Of a DNA stretch of 6,449 nt, positions 1 to 6,124 are shown piece by piece. Each line of letters begins with the position of its first letter. The stretch's first letter is position 1. Origin of the DNA: Candidatus Jacksonbacteria bacterium (lineage in GTDB: Bacteria; Patescibacteriota; Patescibacteriia; UBA9629; GWA2-43-13); NCBI GenBank assembly GCA_018698735.1, contig JABIPD010000117.1:1-6449 (forward strand), in the 5' to 3' direction. The position numbers and the translations under genes were made by a program. The notes beneath the pieces are model-generated. The model had not been told where the DNA came from. It saw only the letters and a program-made list of their open reading frames with translations, and searched no databases.

Positions 1-278
1 AATCCATCGCCATTCATATCTATTATAGTTGTTGGCTGGTCAGAGGATGCCCTATAAAACCAAGCATGAGGAATAAGATCGTTTGGTTTTCTGGTGTTTG
101 AATAGGGTTCCCAGGTTGGTGCGTCATGAAAAATGTTTACATGAAACCCTGGAACATGATTTTCTGGAGTTGCAAACACTTTTTGTGCCCCGGTCCAGAG
201 GCCATAGCCAATAAGTACGCCTGATACAAAAAACAATCCAACAAATACGCTTATTTTAGCTTTTTGAGAAATTTTCAT
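1..278 (-). CDS. Signal-anchored protein with DxNGDG loop, partial at 3' end
   Basis: This gene starts at the ATG at 278-276 and is still open at the left edge, so only 92 residues are visible. The N-terminus has a short basic stretch (MKISQKAK) and then a hydrophobic segment at about residues 9-30, consistent with a signal peptide or single membrane anchor. The visible part ends in IIDMNGDG (residues 85-92), the first half of a calcium-binding DxNxDG loop as in VCBS/FG-GAP or EF-hand-like repeats. The loop sits at almost the same position as in the upstream neighbour, and both share a pattern of H-x-x-x-I-F-x-D followed by W about 45 residues in, so the two look like tandem paralogues. The start lies 8 nt after the neighbour's stop, which implies co-transcription. 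No Shine-Dalgarno sequence is visible. Function is unknown; an exported, calcium-stabilised surface protein is an inference. Confidence 0.8.
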   Translation of the reverse strand, partial: MKISQKAKISVFVGLFFVSGVLIGYGLWTGAQKVFATPENHVPGFHVNIFHDAPTWEPYSNTRKPNDLIPHAWFYRASSDQPTTIIDMNGDG

Positions 279-286
279 AGAGTTTA

Positions 287-751
287 TTATTGTTGAGCAC
301 AATCACCAAAGAAGCTATAGGAAAAAACTAAATCTGTACCATTGCCTCTTTCTAGCGTAGTGCATTTATATGCTAGATCAAATTTCGTTCCGCCTGTATT
401 AATAAGTACCGCTGCATCAAAATACCATTCCTGTTTATATTCACGACGAGAATAATAGAGTACGTCCACCAGACCATCACCATTAATATCAACCATTTGC
501 ATTCCTCTTAAATTTGGTGATGCTTCTGTCATTAAACGCAAGGTTTGAGCCCAAACGTCGTCGTGTTTTAAAATTGTAGAATTTTGCCAACTTTGCCAGT
601 CATAAAAAATGTACGACAAATGCGTCCCTGCAAAAGTATAAGGAGAACTCGCATTAGTCTGCTGCGGCCTAAACGTCTGAACCCCGACAACCCCAACAAC
701 AAGCACAAGTATAATAACAACCAAAGAAAGAATGTGTTGTATATTTTTCAT
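287..751 (-). CDS. Small signal-anchored protein with one DxNGDGxxD calcium loop
   Basis: A complete 154-residue protein of unknown function. Residues about 6-26 are strongly hydrophobic (SLVVIILVLVVGVVGV) after a short Lys-containing start, so it is probably exported or anchored with its bulk outside. Residues 88-96 read DINGDGLVD, with D88, N90, D92 and D96 in the spacing of an EF-hand-like calcium loop found in FG-GAP/VCBS repeats; the following strand (VLYY...WYFDAAVLINTG) also fits that repeat type. C130 and C151 could form an extracellular disulfide. A full beta-propeller needs several such repeats and here only one is present, so this is a minimal or decayed version. It is the first gene of a two-gene minus-strand unit with its paralogue. 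The start is the first in-frame ATG ahead of the hydrophobic segment; no Shine-Dalgarno sequence is seen. Confidence 0.8.
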   Translation of the reverse strand: MKNIQHILSLVVIILVLVVGVVGVQTFRPQQTNASSPYTFAGTHLSYIFYDWQSWQNSTILKHDDVWAQTLRLMTEASPNLRGMQMVDINGDGLVDVLYYSRREYKQEWYFDAAVLINTGGTKFDLAYKCTTLERGNGTDLVFSYSFFGDCAQQ

Positions 752-769
752 AGAATCACTTTTTTAATC

Positions 770-793
770 AAAAAAACGCCATCAAAATTGGCG
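770..793 (-). terminator. Terminator-like hairpin in the leader of the minus-strand gene
   Basis: Read on the minus strand, CGCCA (793-789) pairs with TGGCG (781-777) around a 7-nt loop, and seven T follow at 776-770. An A-run before the stem makes the plus-strand reading similar but weaker, so it could act in both directions. It lies only 18 nt upstream of the ATG at 751, where a simple terminator for that gene makes no sense. It may be an attenuator or the end of an upstream short transcript. Confidence 0.5.
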
Positions 794-880
794 CATTTTT
801 TCGCAAAATACTTTTTGTATAATTATCCCTATATTGGCGGAGGACAATTTCATACTACTATTATTTAAGATGAACAAGTA

Positions 881-909
881 TGTTTAATATAATACCAAAC
901 AATTGTCAA
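881..909 (-). promoter_or_regulatory. Possible weak promoter for the two exported-protein genes
   Basis: A perfect TTGACA is present on the minus strand at 909-904. At 17-bp spacing the -10 position reads TAAACA (886-881), which matches only half of TATAAT. The surrounding DNA is AT-rich, so the -35 match could be chance. The terminator-like hairpin at 770-793 would lie in the resulting leader. Confidence 0.25.
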
Positions 910-922
910 TCCCTTCAAGTAC

Positions 923-951
923 TTCTCCGTAATCATTAAGTGTCGTATAAT
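923..951 (+). promoter_or_regulatory. Probable promoter for the GxxExxY-recombinase block
   Basis: A perfect TATAAT lies at 946-951, with a weak -35 (TTCTCC, 923-928, three of six consensus bases) at 17-bp spacing. Transcription would start near 958, giving a leader of about 50 nt that includes the repeats at 964-1008. Another TATAAT at 888-893 has no convincing -35. Confidence 0.4.
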
Positions 952-963
952 ATACTCATAATT

Positions 964-1008
964 CCAATATACGAATTGTATTCAAATATACCAATCTACT
1001 AATAATAT
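964..1008. repeat. Left end repeats of the GxxExxY cassette
   Basis: The 18 bases at 991-1008 (CCAATCTACTAATAATAT) are the exact reverse complement of 1399-1416. A second, looser copy of the same word, CCAATATACGAAT (964-976), lies 27 nt outside it and matches CCAATCTACTAAT at 11 of 13 bases. The GxxExxY start codon at 1007 begins on the last two bases of the repeat. The paired-copy layout resembles a mobile-element end with two protein-binding sites, but no element family was recognised. Confidence 0.75.
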
Positions 1009-1384
1009 GGCAGAATTACTTTTTCCCGAGCTATCTTACAAAATTAATGGCTTGTGCTTTCAAGCACACAATGAAATAGGCAGATTTGGACGTGAAAAGC
1101 AGTATGCTGACCGTGTTGAAGAACTTTTTATTAAAAACAACATCGAGCATGAACGTGAATTTCTTATAGAACGATTAGAACAATCACCTGCAAGAGGAAA
1201 TCGAGTCGATTTTTATGTAAAAAATAATATTCTTCTTGATTTGAAAACAAAAAATTTTATTACGAAAGAAGATTACTATCAAATGCAGCGCTATCTAAAA
1301 GCAGCAAATCTAAAACTCGGGCTTATTGTGAATTTCCGCACGACATACCTTCACCCCAAAAGAATCCTTTGCTCTCATTCGTAG
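1007..1384 (+). CDS. GxxExxY-family protein (PD-(D/E)XK nuclease-like fold)
   Basis: A 125-residue protein, the usual length for the GxxExxY family, which is common and often multi-copy in Patescibacteria and Bacteroidetes and has no settled function. The signature is present as GRFGREKQY (residues 25-33), with E30 and Y33 kept but the first glycine of the motif replaced by F27. The nuclease-like core follows: D68 in RVDFYV, then LLDLKTK, where D78 and K80 take the E-x-K position, then the typical helix EDYYQMQRYL (88-97) and strand KLGLIVNF (103-110). The acidic and lysine residues of a PD-(D/E)XK site are therefore all there. The ATG at 1007 lies inside one arm of a flanking inverted repeat and the stop lies at the edge of the other, so the gene and its repeats look like one unit. 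DNA cleavage is predicted from the fold only; no partner or substrate can be named. Confidence 0.88.
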   Translation: MAELLFPELSYKINGLCFQAHNEIGRFGREKQYADRVEELFIKNNIEHEREFLIERLEQSPARGNRVDFYVKNNILLDLKTKNFITKEDYYQMQRYLKAANLKLGLIVNFRTTYLHPKRILCSHS

Positions 1385-1416
1385 ATTAGTAGATTCGAAT
1401 ATTATTAGTAGATTGG
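1385..1416. repeat. Right end repeats of the GxxExxY cassette
   Basis: Two direct copies of the word, ATTAGTAGATTCG (1385-1397) and ATTAGTAGATTGG (1404-1416), lie 19 nt apart. The inner arm at 1399-1416 is the perfect 18-bp inverted match of 991-1008. The first copy follows directly after the GxxExxY stop codon TAG (1382-1384), itself part of a further TAGATT word. The last base is 4 nt before the recombinase ATG, so the repeat occupies the place of that gene's ribosome binding site. Confidence 0.75.
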
Positions 1417-1420
1417 CATT

Positions 1421-2344
1421 ATGTTACTCTCCATCGCTATTACAGAATTTCTAGAACACCTCGAAATAGAAAAAGGGCGTTCTCAAGCAACGCTTCGAAA
1501 CTACGATTTTTACTTACGAAGATTCTCTACTTTTACAAAAGACCCAGACATAAAAAACATAGACCTAGAAATGGTTCGTAAATACCGCCTCTGGCTTAAT
1601 AGATTACAAGACGAAAAAACCGGCGAACCAATCAAGAAAAAAACCCAGAATTATCATTTAATAGCACTGCGATCTATCTTAAAACACCTCGCGAAAAGAG
1701 ATATTAAAACGCTGCAAGCAGAAAAAATAGAATTAGCTAAACAAGAAGACAGACAAGTAGAATTTTTAGACCACGAAGAGCTCGAAAAAATCATGCGGGC
1801 ACCGTTCGAAGTAAAGAACACAAATATTGTTCAGACTCGAGACAAGGCAATTTTAGAAATGTTATTCTCTACCGGACTTCGTGTTTCCGAGCTAGCAAAC
1901 CTAAAACGAGACCAAATTAACTTAAAAAGAGACGAGTTCACTATTCGCGGAAAAGGCAGCAAACTTCGCGTTGTTTTCTTAACAGAAGACTCTAAGGAAT
2001 GGCTTAAAAAATATCTTGATATGCGCAAAGATGTCTCGGACTATTTATTTGTTCGGCAAGACAGAGCGATGAAAGACAACGAAAAAGAAGGAAACCTCTC
2101 TCCCCGATCGATAGAACGGTTGGTACAAAAATATGCTACCGTTGCCGGCATTACAAAAAAAGTTACTCCACATACTTTGCGGCATTCATTTGCAACAGAT
2201 TTGTTGAGAAACGGAGCAGATATTAGAAGCGTGCAAGCCATGCTTGGCCACTCCTCTATTACCACTACTCAGATTTACACTCATGTAACAGACGAAGGCC
2301 TTAAAGAAGTCCATAAATCTTTTCATTCGAAAAGAAAAAGTTAA
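1421..2344 (+). CDS. Xer-family tyrosine recombinase (XerC/XerD-like)
   Basis: A 307-residue site-specific recombinase of the phage integrase/Xer family, close to the usual 295-310. The N-terminal SAM-like core-binding domain spans about residues 4-92 (EFLEHLEIEKGRSQATLRNY is typical) and the catalytic domain about 112-295. All catalytic residues are present at XerD-like spacing: R154 (TGLRVSEL), K178 (RGKGSK), H251 and R254 (PHTLRHSFATD), H277 (LGHSS) and the nucleophile Y286 (IYTHV). It should cut and rejoin DNA through a 3'-phosphotyrosine link. In Patescibacteria a lone Xer protein often serves chromosome dimer resolution, which fits its ordinary length. Its position directly beside the repeat-flanked GxxExxY gene also allows a role in mobility. 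XerC and XerD cannot be told apart here, so no symbol is given. The ATG at 1421 fits the family N-terminus but has no Shine-Dalgarno. The next gene starts 9 nt after its stop. Confidence 0.92.
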   Translation: MLLSIAITEFLEHLEIEKGRSQATLRNYDFYLRRFSTFTKDPDIKNIDLEMVRKYRLWLNRLQDEKTGEPIKKKTQNYHLIALRSILKHLAKRDIKTLQAEKIELAKQEDRQVEFLDHEELEKIMRAPFEVKNTNIVQTRDKAILEMLFSTGLRVSELANLKRDQINLKRDEFTIRGKGSKLRVVFLTEDSKEWLKKYLDMRKDVSDYLFVRQDRAMKDNEKEGNLSPRSIERLVQKYATVAGITKKVTPHTLRHSFATDLLRNGADIRSVQAMLGHSSITTTQIYTHVTDEGLKEVHKSFHSKRKS

Positions 2345-2353
2345 AAAGCGGCT

Positions 2354-5038
2354 ATGTCACCTAAAAAAGAAAAAGATATCCCGTCAAATCCCTTTTCTGC
2401 TGAATTTAACGGCGAACAAAACCAAGAGCCAACACAAAAACAAGAAATCATCGATTCAGACACATCAGCGTTTGATTCTTCGCCATTAGGAACAGCATTT
2501 GAAAAACTTTCAGCACTTCCATCTCAAGAAAGAAAGATAAAATATTCAAGAACAAAAAACGAAAATGGGCAATATGAACGTGAAAAATCCGATGAATCAT
2601 CAAACTTAACGGAAAAAGCAAAGCAAGAAATACAAAATCTTGCACACGGGTATCACGTAGAGATACAGCCTCAGCATATATCGCTTGACGAGGAGTTAGA
2701 ATACATTAAAAGTATTGTTTTCAACCCGACAGCAAATGACTGTTCAAGAAAAATTGAATCTCTTGTGCAATGGGCAGCACAAGATACTAACTCTTCTCGG
2801 TATTTAAGAGCCTCACAAATAGAAAAAAAACTTGCCGAAGTACTCCAATCCTCTCAAGAAGCTCCATCTATAGCCACATTTCTTCTTATAGGAAAACTTG
2901 AAAGGATAAAAAATTATAACTTCATAGAAGAGGTCCTTGCAATGCACCTTGCAAAGGATTACACCAAACCATCTGGTACCGTTGATCAAATAGCAACGCT
3001 CCTTCGTCTGAATACTCCGGAAACAAATGCAATGGGACACGAAGTTTTAGATTTTTTGCAAAGCTATCTTGAACTTTTACAAAACACCTTCGATGAAAGC
3101 ATTCCTGAAGGACCACTCCTGACCATAATGAAAGAACTAAAGAACGAAATAGAAAACACACCAAACTATCTATTGCGTGAACATCTTAAAGATTTTATTA
3201 ATACAAAAACTAATTATCATACAACTGAAGCAGCTGGCATTCCAGGAGGAGCAAGCAAAGCAACTGCTTTTAATAGCGCACACATTGAAGACTCTTATCA
3301 TTTTCGACTAAGAGGAATGAATATAGGAGCTATTGGAATGAACCCTATAACACGAATATCTCCGCTCCATGTTGGATACTATGCACATGGGCAGCTCCGA
3401 GAGATATATACACGCCCAGAAGTAGAACCAAGACAAATCAAGGAATATATTAAACAAAACGAGCCTGAATATAATAATTTTTATTCTTTTTTCAACAAAG
3501 AAGCTTTAAATGCAATCAGACACAAAGAATTAGATCCCTCAATGGGAACAAGACCTCTTAGTATAATTCTTGAGCTACAAGAAACTCTAAAGGAAACCAA
3601 GGAACAATTTTTTATTGATATTGACCAAATAAACAATTTTGATGAACTTCACCCGATGGTAAAGCAAATTATTTTCGCCCATAATCTTGAATATATAAAA
3701 AATCGAGAAGGAGAAGATTCGCCAGTTCCAGTCTCCGAAGAAGAATACAAGGCTCTCATCTCCCCTACACAAAATTTAACTTCAGCTCAAGATCTTGAAT
3801 ACAGACAACTCATGAGCTCTAGAATGAGAAAAGAAATAGAAGATGGGTTTGGAATCGATTTAGCCGACTATTCTTTTTGGGTGCAGCGACACTTTCTTTC
3901 TTATGTCGACAGAGTAACAGTAGACGAAGTAGAACGACTTCAAGCATTTGTTAAAGAATACGGGGAAAATGGACTAAAAGCGTTTCTTGCATTAGAACAA
4001 GACTCTGAGGCTGCAGAAAAAATTCTTACCATAGCAGATACACTCGACCAAGCAACTGCTAAAAAATTATTTGGAAAATTTACTGAAATAGCAGACCAAA
4101 CAGACACTATCCGTGAATACCTCAATCAACATTTCGAAGGCAAAGCTCCTCAAGTCGAACAAGTAGTTTCAAATCTTTTACGACGAGCTGGGAGAATTAT
4201 AGACTCAAATGCAACAAAGACAAAGCAAGATGCAGAAAGAATATCAGGGGAGCTCGATAGTCTTAATACAGATGTTCTTATTTTTTCTAGTGCATTCCAG
4301 GCACTCCAACAAGAAGGTATCGACATTCCTTTGGCAGAAATAGCAAATACAGAATTTGAATCTGTATCAATGCTCGATCTCCCCGAACATGAGCGAGAAG
4401 AAGTACAAAATGAACTTAAAGCACAAATGAAAACAAACTACACTCTTCGTTACCCAGAAAAAATTGTAGCTATAGGGTTAAAAGGACTTGAGGCTTCTTT
4501 CGAAAACCCCAATTCTCGCGTTCATATTTTACGACACGAAGGAACAATTATGGGTTTCTTTAGAATAGACGAAAGACAAGATGGCTCCCTCTACCTTGGG
4601 TCCGTAAACATTATTCCAGAGGCAACTGGCTCTAAATTAGGAGAAGCAATGATGAAAGAAATAATAGACGTAGAATCTGAAGACAAAAAAATAGAGGCAG
4701 ATGTTACCCTAGAGCTTATGCCTTACTATATAGAAAAATTCGGATTTGTTGGAGTATCGGTACAGCCAGATTATCATGGAACAGGAGAAACACTTTTTGG
4801 CATAGAAATAGACAGGGCTGCCACACCTGCTTTCGCACCCCAAAGTGCTCAGGCCCTTTATTTTGACTACCACAAACTCCAAGCAAGAGACATAGACGAA
4901 ACCTATGAATTTGAAACAGAACTTAAAACAAGACTCGATAAAACAGGCCCAGACAAATTTTATATTACAGACTGGGAGATAGACAAAGAAAACAATCAAA
5001 CCATTGTAACACTCCAAAAAGCCCTCCAGCCTGAGTAA
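2354..5038 (+). CDS. Large uncharacterised protein with C-terminal GNAT-like domain
   Basis: An 894-residue, mostly helical, acidic and presumably cytoplasmic protein with no signal peptide or membrane segment and a single cysteine (C130). Residues 1-95 are polar and probably disordered. About 105-280 and 360-660 are helix-rich. The stretch about 500-615 (FGIDLADYSFW..., then LKAFLALEQDS and LFGKFTEIADQ) resembles a segment I remember from other long uncharacterised Patescibacterial proteins. Residues about 670-822 look like a GNAT N-acyltransferase fold: strand and turn LYLGSVNIIP (747-755), the acetyl-CoA loop position PEATGSKLGEAMM (755-767), and YYIEKFGFV (791-799), the usual GNAT C-terminal signature. 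The loop has lost the Arg/Gln and one glycine of the R/QxxGxG/A motif, keeping G759 and G763, so activity is uncertain. A polar tail (823-894) follows. It starts 9 nt after the recombinase, probably in one transcript, and ends at a terminator. Substrate and role are unknown. Confidence 0.85.
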   Translation: MSPKKEKDIPSNPFSAEFNGEQNQEPTQKQEIIDSDTSAFDSSPLGTAFEKLSALPSQERKIKYSRTKNENGQYEREKSDESSNLTEKAKQEIQNLAHGYHVEIQPQHISLDEELEYIKSIVFNPTANDCSRKIESLVQWAAQDTNSSRYLRASQIEKKLAEVLQSSQEAPSIATFLLIGKLERIKNYNFIEEVLAMHLAKDYTKPSGTVDQIATLLRLNTPETNAMGHEVLDFLQSYLELLQNTFDESIPEGPLLTIMKELKNEIENTPNYLLREHLKDFINTKTNYHTTEAAGIPGGASKATAFNSAHIEDSYHFRLRGMNIGAIGMNPITRISPLHVGYYAHGQLREIYTRPEVEPRQIKEYIKQNEPEYNNFYSFFNKEALNAIRHKELDPSMGTRPLSIILELQETLKETKEQFFIDIDQINNFDELHPMVKQIIFAHNLEYIKNREGEDSPVPVSEEEYKALISPTQNLTSAQDLEYRQLMSSRMRKEIEDGFGIDLADYSFWVQRHFLSYVDRVTVDEVERLQAFVKEYGENGLKAFLALEQDSEAAEKILTIADTLDQATAKKLFGKFTEIADQTDTIREYLNQHFEGKAPQVEQVVSNLLRRAGRIIDSNATKTKQDAERISGELDSLNTDVLIFSSAFQALQQEGIDIPLAEIANTEFESVSMLDLPEHEREEVQNELKAQMKTNYTLRYPEKIVAIGLKGLEASFENPNSRVHILRHEGTIMGFFRIDERQDGSLYLGSVNIIPEATGSKLGEAMMKEIIDVESEDKKIEADVTLELMPYYIEKFGFVGVSVQPDYHGTGETLFGIEIDRAATPAFAPQSAQALYFDYHKLQARDIDETYEFETELKTRLDKTGPDKFYITDWEIDKENNQTIVTLQKALQPE

Positions 5039-5047
5039 GTTCCGCCA

Positions 5048-5914
5048 TTAAGCCATCCTCGTTGGCCCAGTTTGTGGAATCTCACCACCTCGAAGAGGTG
5101 TTTTTTTGTTCGACTCATCTGCCTCTTTGATTGAAGAGGGACTCGGAGCGGTATTATCATCTAAACTCTTCAATTGCTTCCATTGATGCTCAAATAACGT
5201 ACGATGCATCTTGCAAATCCAAGGATCTGTAATAATAACCCCTATCCGAGAGTCTTTATTCAAGGTTAAATACGATACTTTATTATCGTATATCATAATA
5301 ACGGTCTCAAACCCATCATCCCCCATATCTATTACTTTAATATCTGTCACTCCCTTGTGCTCTTTAAGGTAATTCCGAATAAATTCTGAATCCGTGGTTA
5401 TTAATTTCTTTGCTACTCCCCTTTTTTCACGCTTTTTTGCATATTCAGCATTCTCTTTTGCTGCATACTTATTTACGGCATCATTGTCCGCATAACTGTA
5501 AATCGCCTCTTTTGCAGTTAAAGAATCGTCCGTAATAGCCTTAAATGCCTCTTTTCCTTCAAAAAACTGCACCCCGGGCTTACCAGAAATAAGGTTAAAG
5601 TCTGATACTAACGACGGAATAACTCCTTCTAACACTCTTTGAGCGTCTTTCGCCTGTTGTTCTCTATTTTTAGCTAAATCCTTAATCTTTAACGGATGAT
5701 TTGGCTTAAATAGTGCCACTTTCCCAGGATCCTCCTCTTTTTCTACTAACCCAAACTCCATAAGCTGATCTAATAGCTTATATACCAATCCCCGTTTAAT
5801 CGGGGTATTTTGATTGATTTTACCGGCTGTAAGCGCCCCATTTTTAAGCAAAATCTCGTAGATTTCTGCTTGATCTTGGCTTAACCCAGCCTGATTAAGT
5901 ACTTCTTTATACAT
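5048..5914 (-). CDS. TrmB-family winged-helix transcriptional regulator
   Basis: A 288-residue regulator of the TrmB type. Residues about 8-72 form a winged helix-turn-helix: AGLSQDQAEIYEILLKNGALTAGKI, a recognition-helix region RGLVYKLLDQLMEFGLVEKE (41-60) and a wing GKVALFKPN (64-72). A charged helical linker (about 77-96) probably makes the dimer coiled coil. The C-terminal effector domain covers about 112-250 and begins with GVQFFEGKEAF (114-124), the common family signature. Classical TrmB proteins sense sugars, but Patescibacterial relatives have unknown ligands and none can be inferred here. Residues about 251-288 are a low-complexity Ser/Pro/Lys tail that looks like an extension beyond the folded domain; it is coded across the terminator of the convergent gene. 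The ATG at 5914 fits the family start and lies about 80 nt from a strong promoter. No ribosome binding site is obvious. Confidence 0.88.
   Translation of the reverse strand: MYKEVLNQAGLSQDQAEIYEILLKNGALTAGKINQNTPIKRGLVYKLLDQLMEFGLVEKEEDPGKVALFKPNHPLKIKDLAKNREQQAKDAQRVLEGVIPSLVSDFNLISGKPGVQFFEGKEAFKAITDDSLTAKEAIYSYADNDAVNKYAAKENAEYAKKREKRGVAKKLITTDSEFIRNYLKEHKGVTDIKVIDMGDDGFETVIMIYDNKVSYLTLNKDSRIGVIITDPWICKMHRTLFEHQWKQLKSLDDNTAPSPSSIKEADESNKKTPLRGGEIPQTGPTRMA
5086..5107 (+). terminator. Intrinsic terminator of the recombinase/GNAT block
   Basis: CACCTC (5086-5091) pairs with GAGGTG (5095-5100) around the triloop GAA, followed by seven T (5101-5107). It lies 48 nt after the stop of the 894-residue gene, in the right direction to end that transcript. 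It also sits within the coding sequence of the convergent regulator, where it encodes part of the C-terminal tail (KKTPLRGG). Confidence 0.8.
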
Positions 5915-5939
5915 AGGAATTAAATTTCAATTTTCAGTT

Positions 5940-5989
5940 TTCAAATGTCAGATGCGCAAAAATTTGATAACTGACATCTGAAATTTGAT
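5940..5989. repeat. Imperfect inverted repeat in the regulator's leader
   Basis: TTCAAATGTCAGATG (5940-5954) and CATCTGAAATTTGAT (5975-5989) are inverted copies with 13 of 15 matches; the inner seven bases are perfect. The 20-nt gap contains a direct copy of AATTTGATA (5961-5969), also found at 5983-5990 in near form. It lies in the roughly 80-nt leader of the TrmB-like gene, just before its ATG. It could be an RNA hairpin, an operator, or one of the simple TTTCA/AATTTGA-rich spacers seen in these genomes. Confidence 0.55.
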
Positions 5990-6002
5990 ACTTGATGACT
6001 GT

Positions 6003-6031
6003 ATTGTATCACGTCAAAAACAAAATGTCAA
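6003..6031 (-). promoter_or_regulatory. Strong sigma70 promoter of the TrmB-like regulator
   Basis: On the minus strand TTGACA (6031-6026) is followed after exactly 17 bp by TACAAT (6008-6003), with TGA just before it as an extended -10. Transcription should start near 5996, leaving a leader of about 80 nt before the ATG at 5914. Confidence 0.8.
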
Positions 6032-6034
6032 TAC

Positions 6035-6045
6035 TTTGTGACAAA
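6035..6045. promoter_or_regulatory. Candidate operator palindrome between divergent promoters
   Basis: TTTGTGACAAA is a perfect 5+1+5 palindrome lying 4 bp upstream of the regulator's -35 box. The word AATACTT overlaps or flanks it at 6030-6036 and 6044-6050 and recurs at 6107-6113, near the divergent promoter. The position suits a binding site for the adjacent regulator, but nothing in the sequence proves who binds. Confidence 0.35.
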
Positions 6046-6124
6046 TACTTCACTAAAACAAGGAACTATTCTTGTTTAATCTTAGCCAAGATATAAATAA
6101 GTTAAAAATACTTGCCACACCCTC

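Noticed and set aside
584..868. Plus-strand open frame of 94 codons
   Set aside because: It is mostly antisense to the exported-protein gene, has a basic, low-complexity translation without any family feature, and runs through the leader hairpin.
888..893. Second TATAAT as a plus-strand promoter
   Set aside because: No -35 match at workable spacing (TTAAGA at best); AT-rich DNA gives such hits by chance.
964..1416. CRISPR-like array
   Set aside because: The copies are inverted around a protein-coding gene and are not regularly spaced direct repeats, and no cas gene is present.
1421..2344. Phage or integron integrase
   Set aside because: The length, the lack of an integron-specific insert and the plain XerC/D spacing favour a housekeeping-type Xer protein; no attI, attC or tRNA attachment site was seen.
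4709..5017. Minus-strand open frame of 102 codons inside the large gene
   Set aside because: Cys- and Phe-rich translation is typical of the reverse complement of an A-rich gene; no start signal or domain. The same applies to the other minus-strand frames within 1831-4125.
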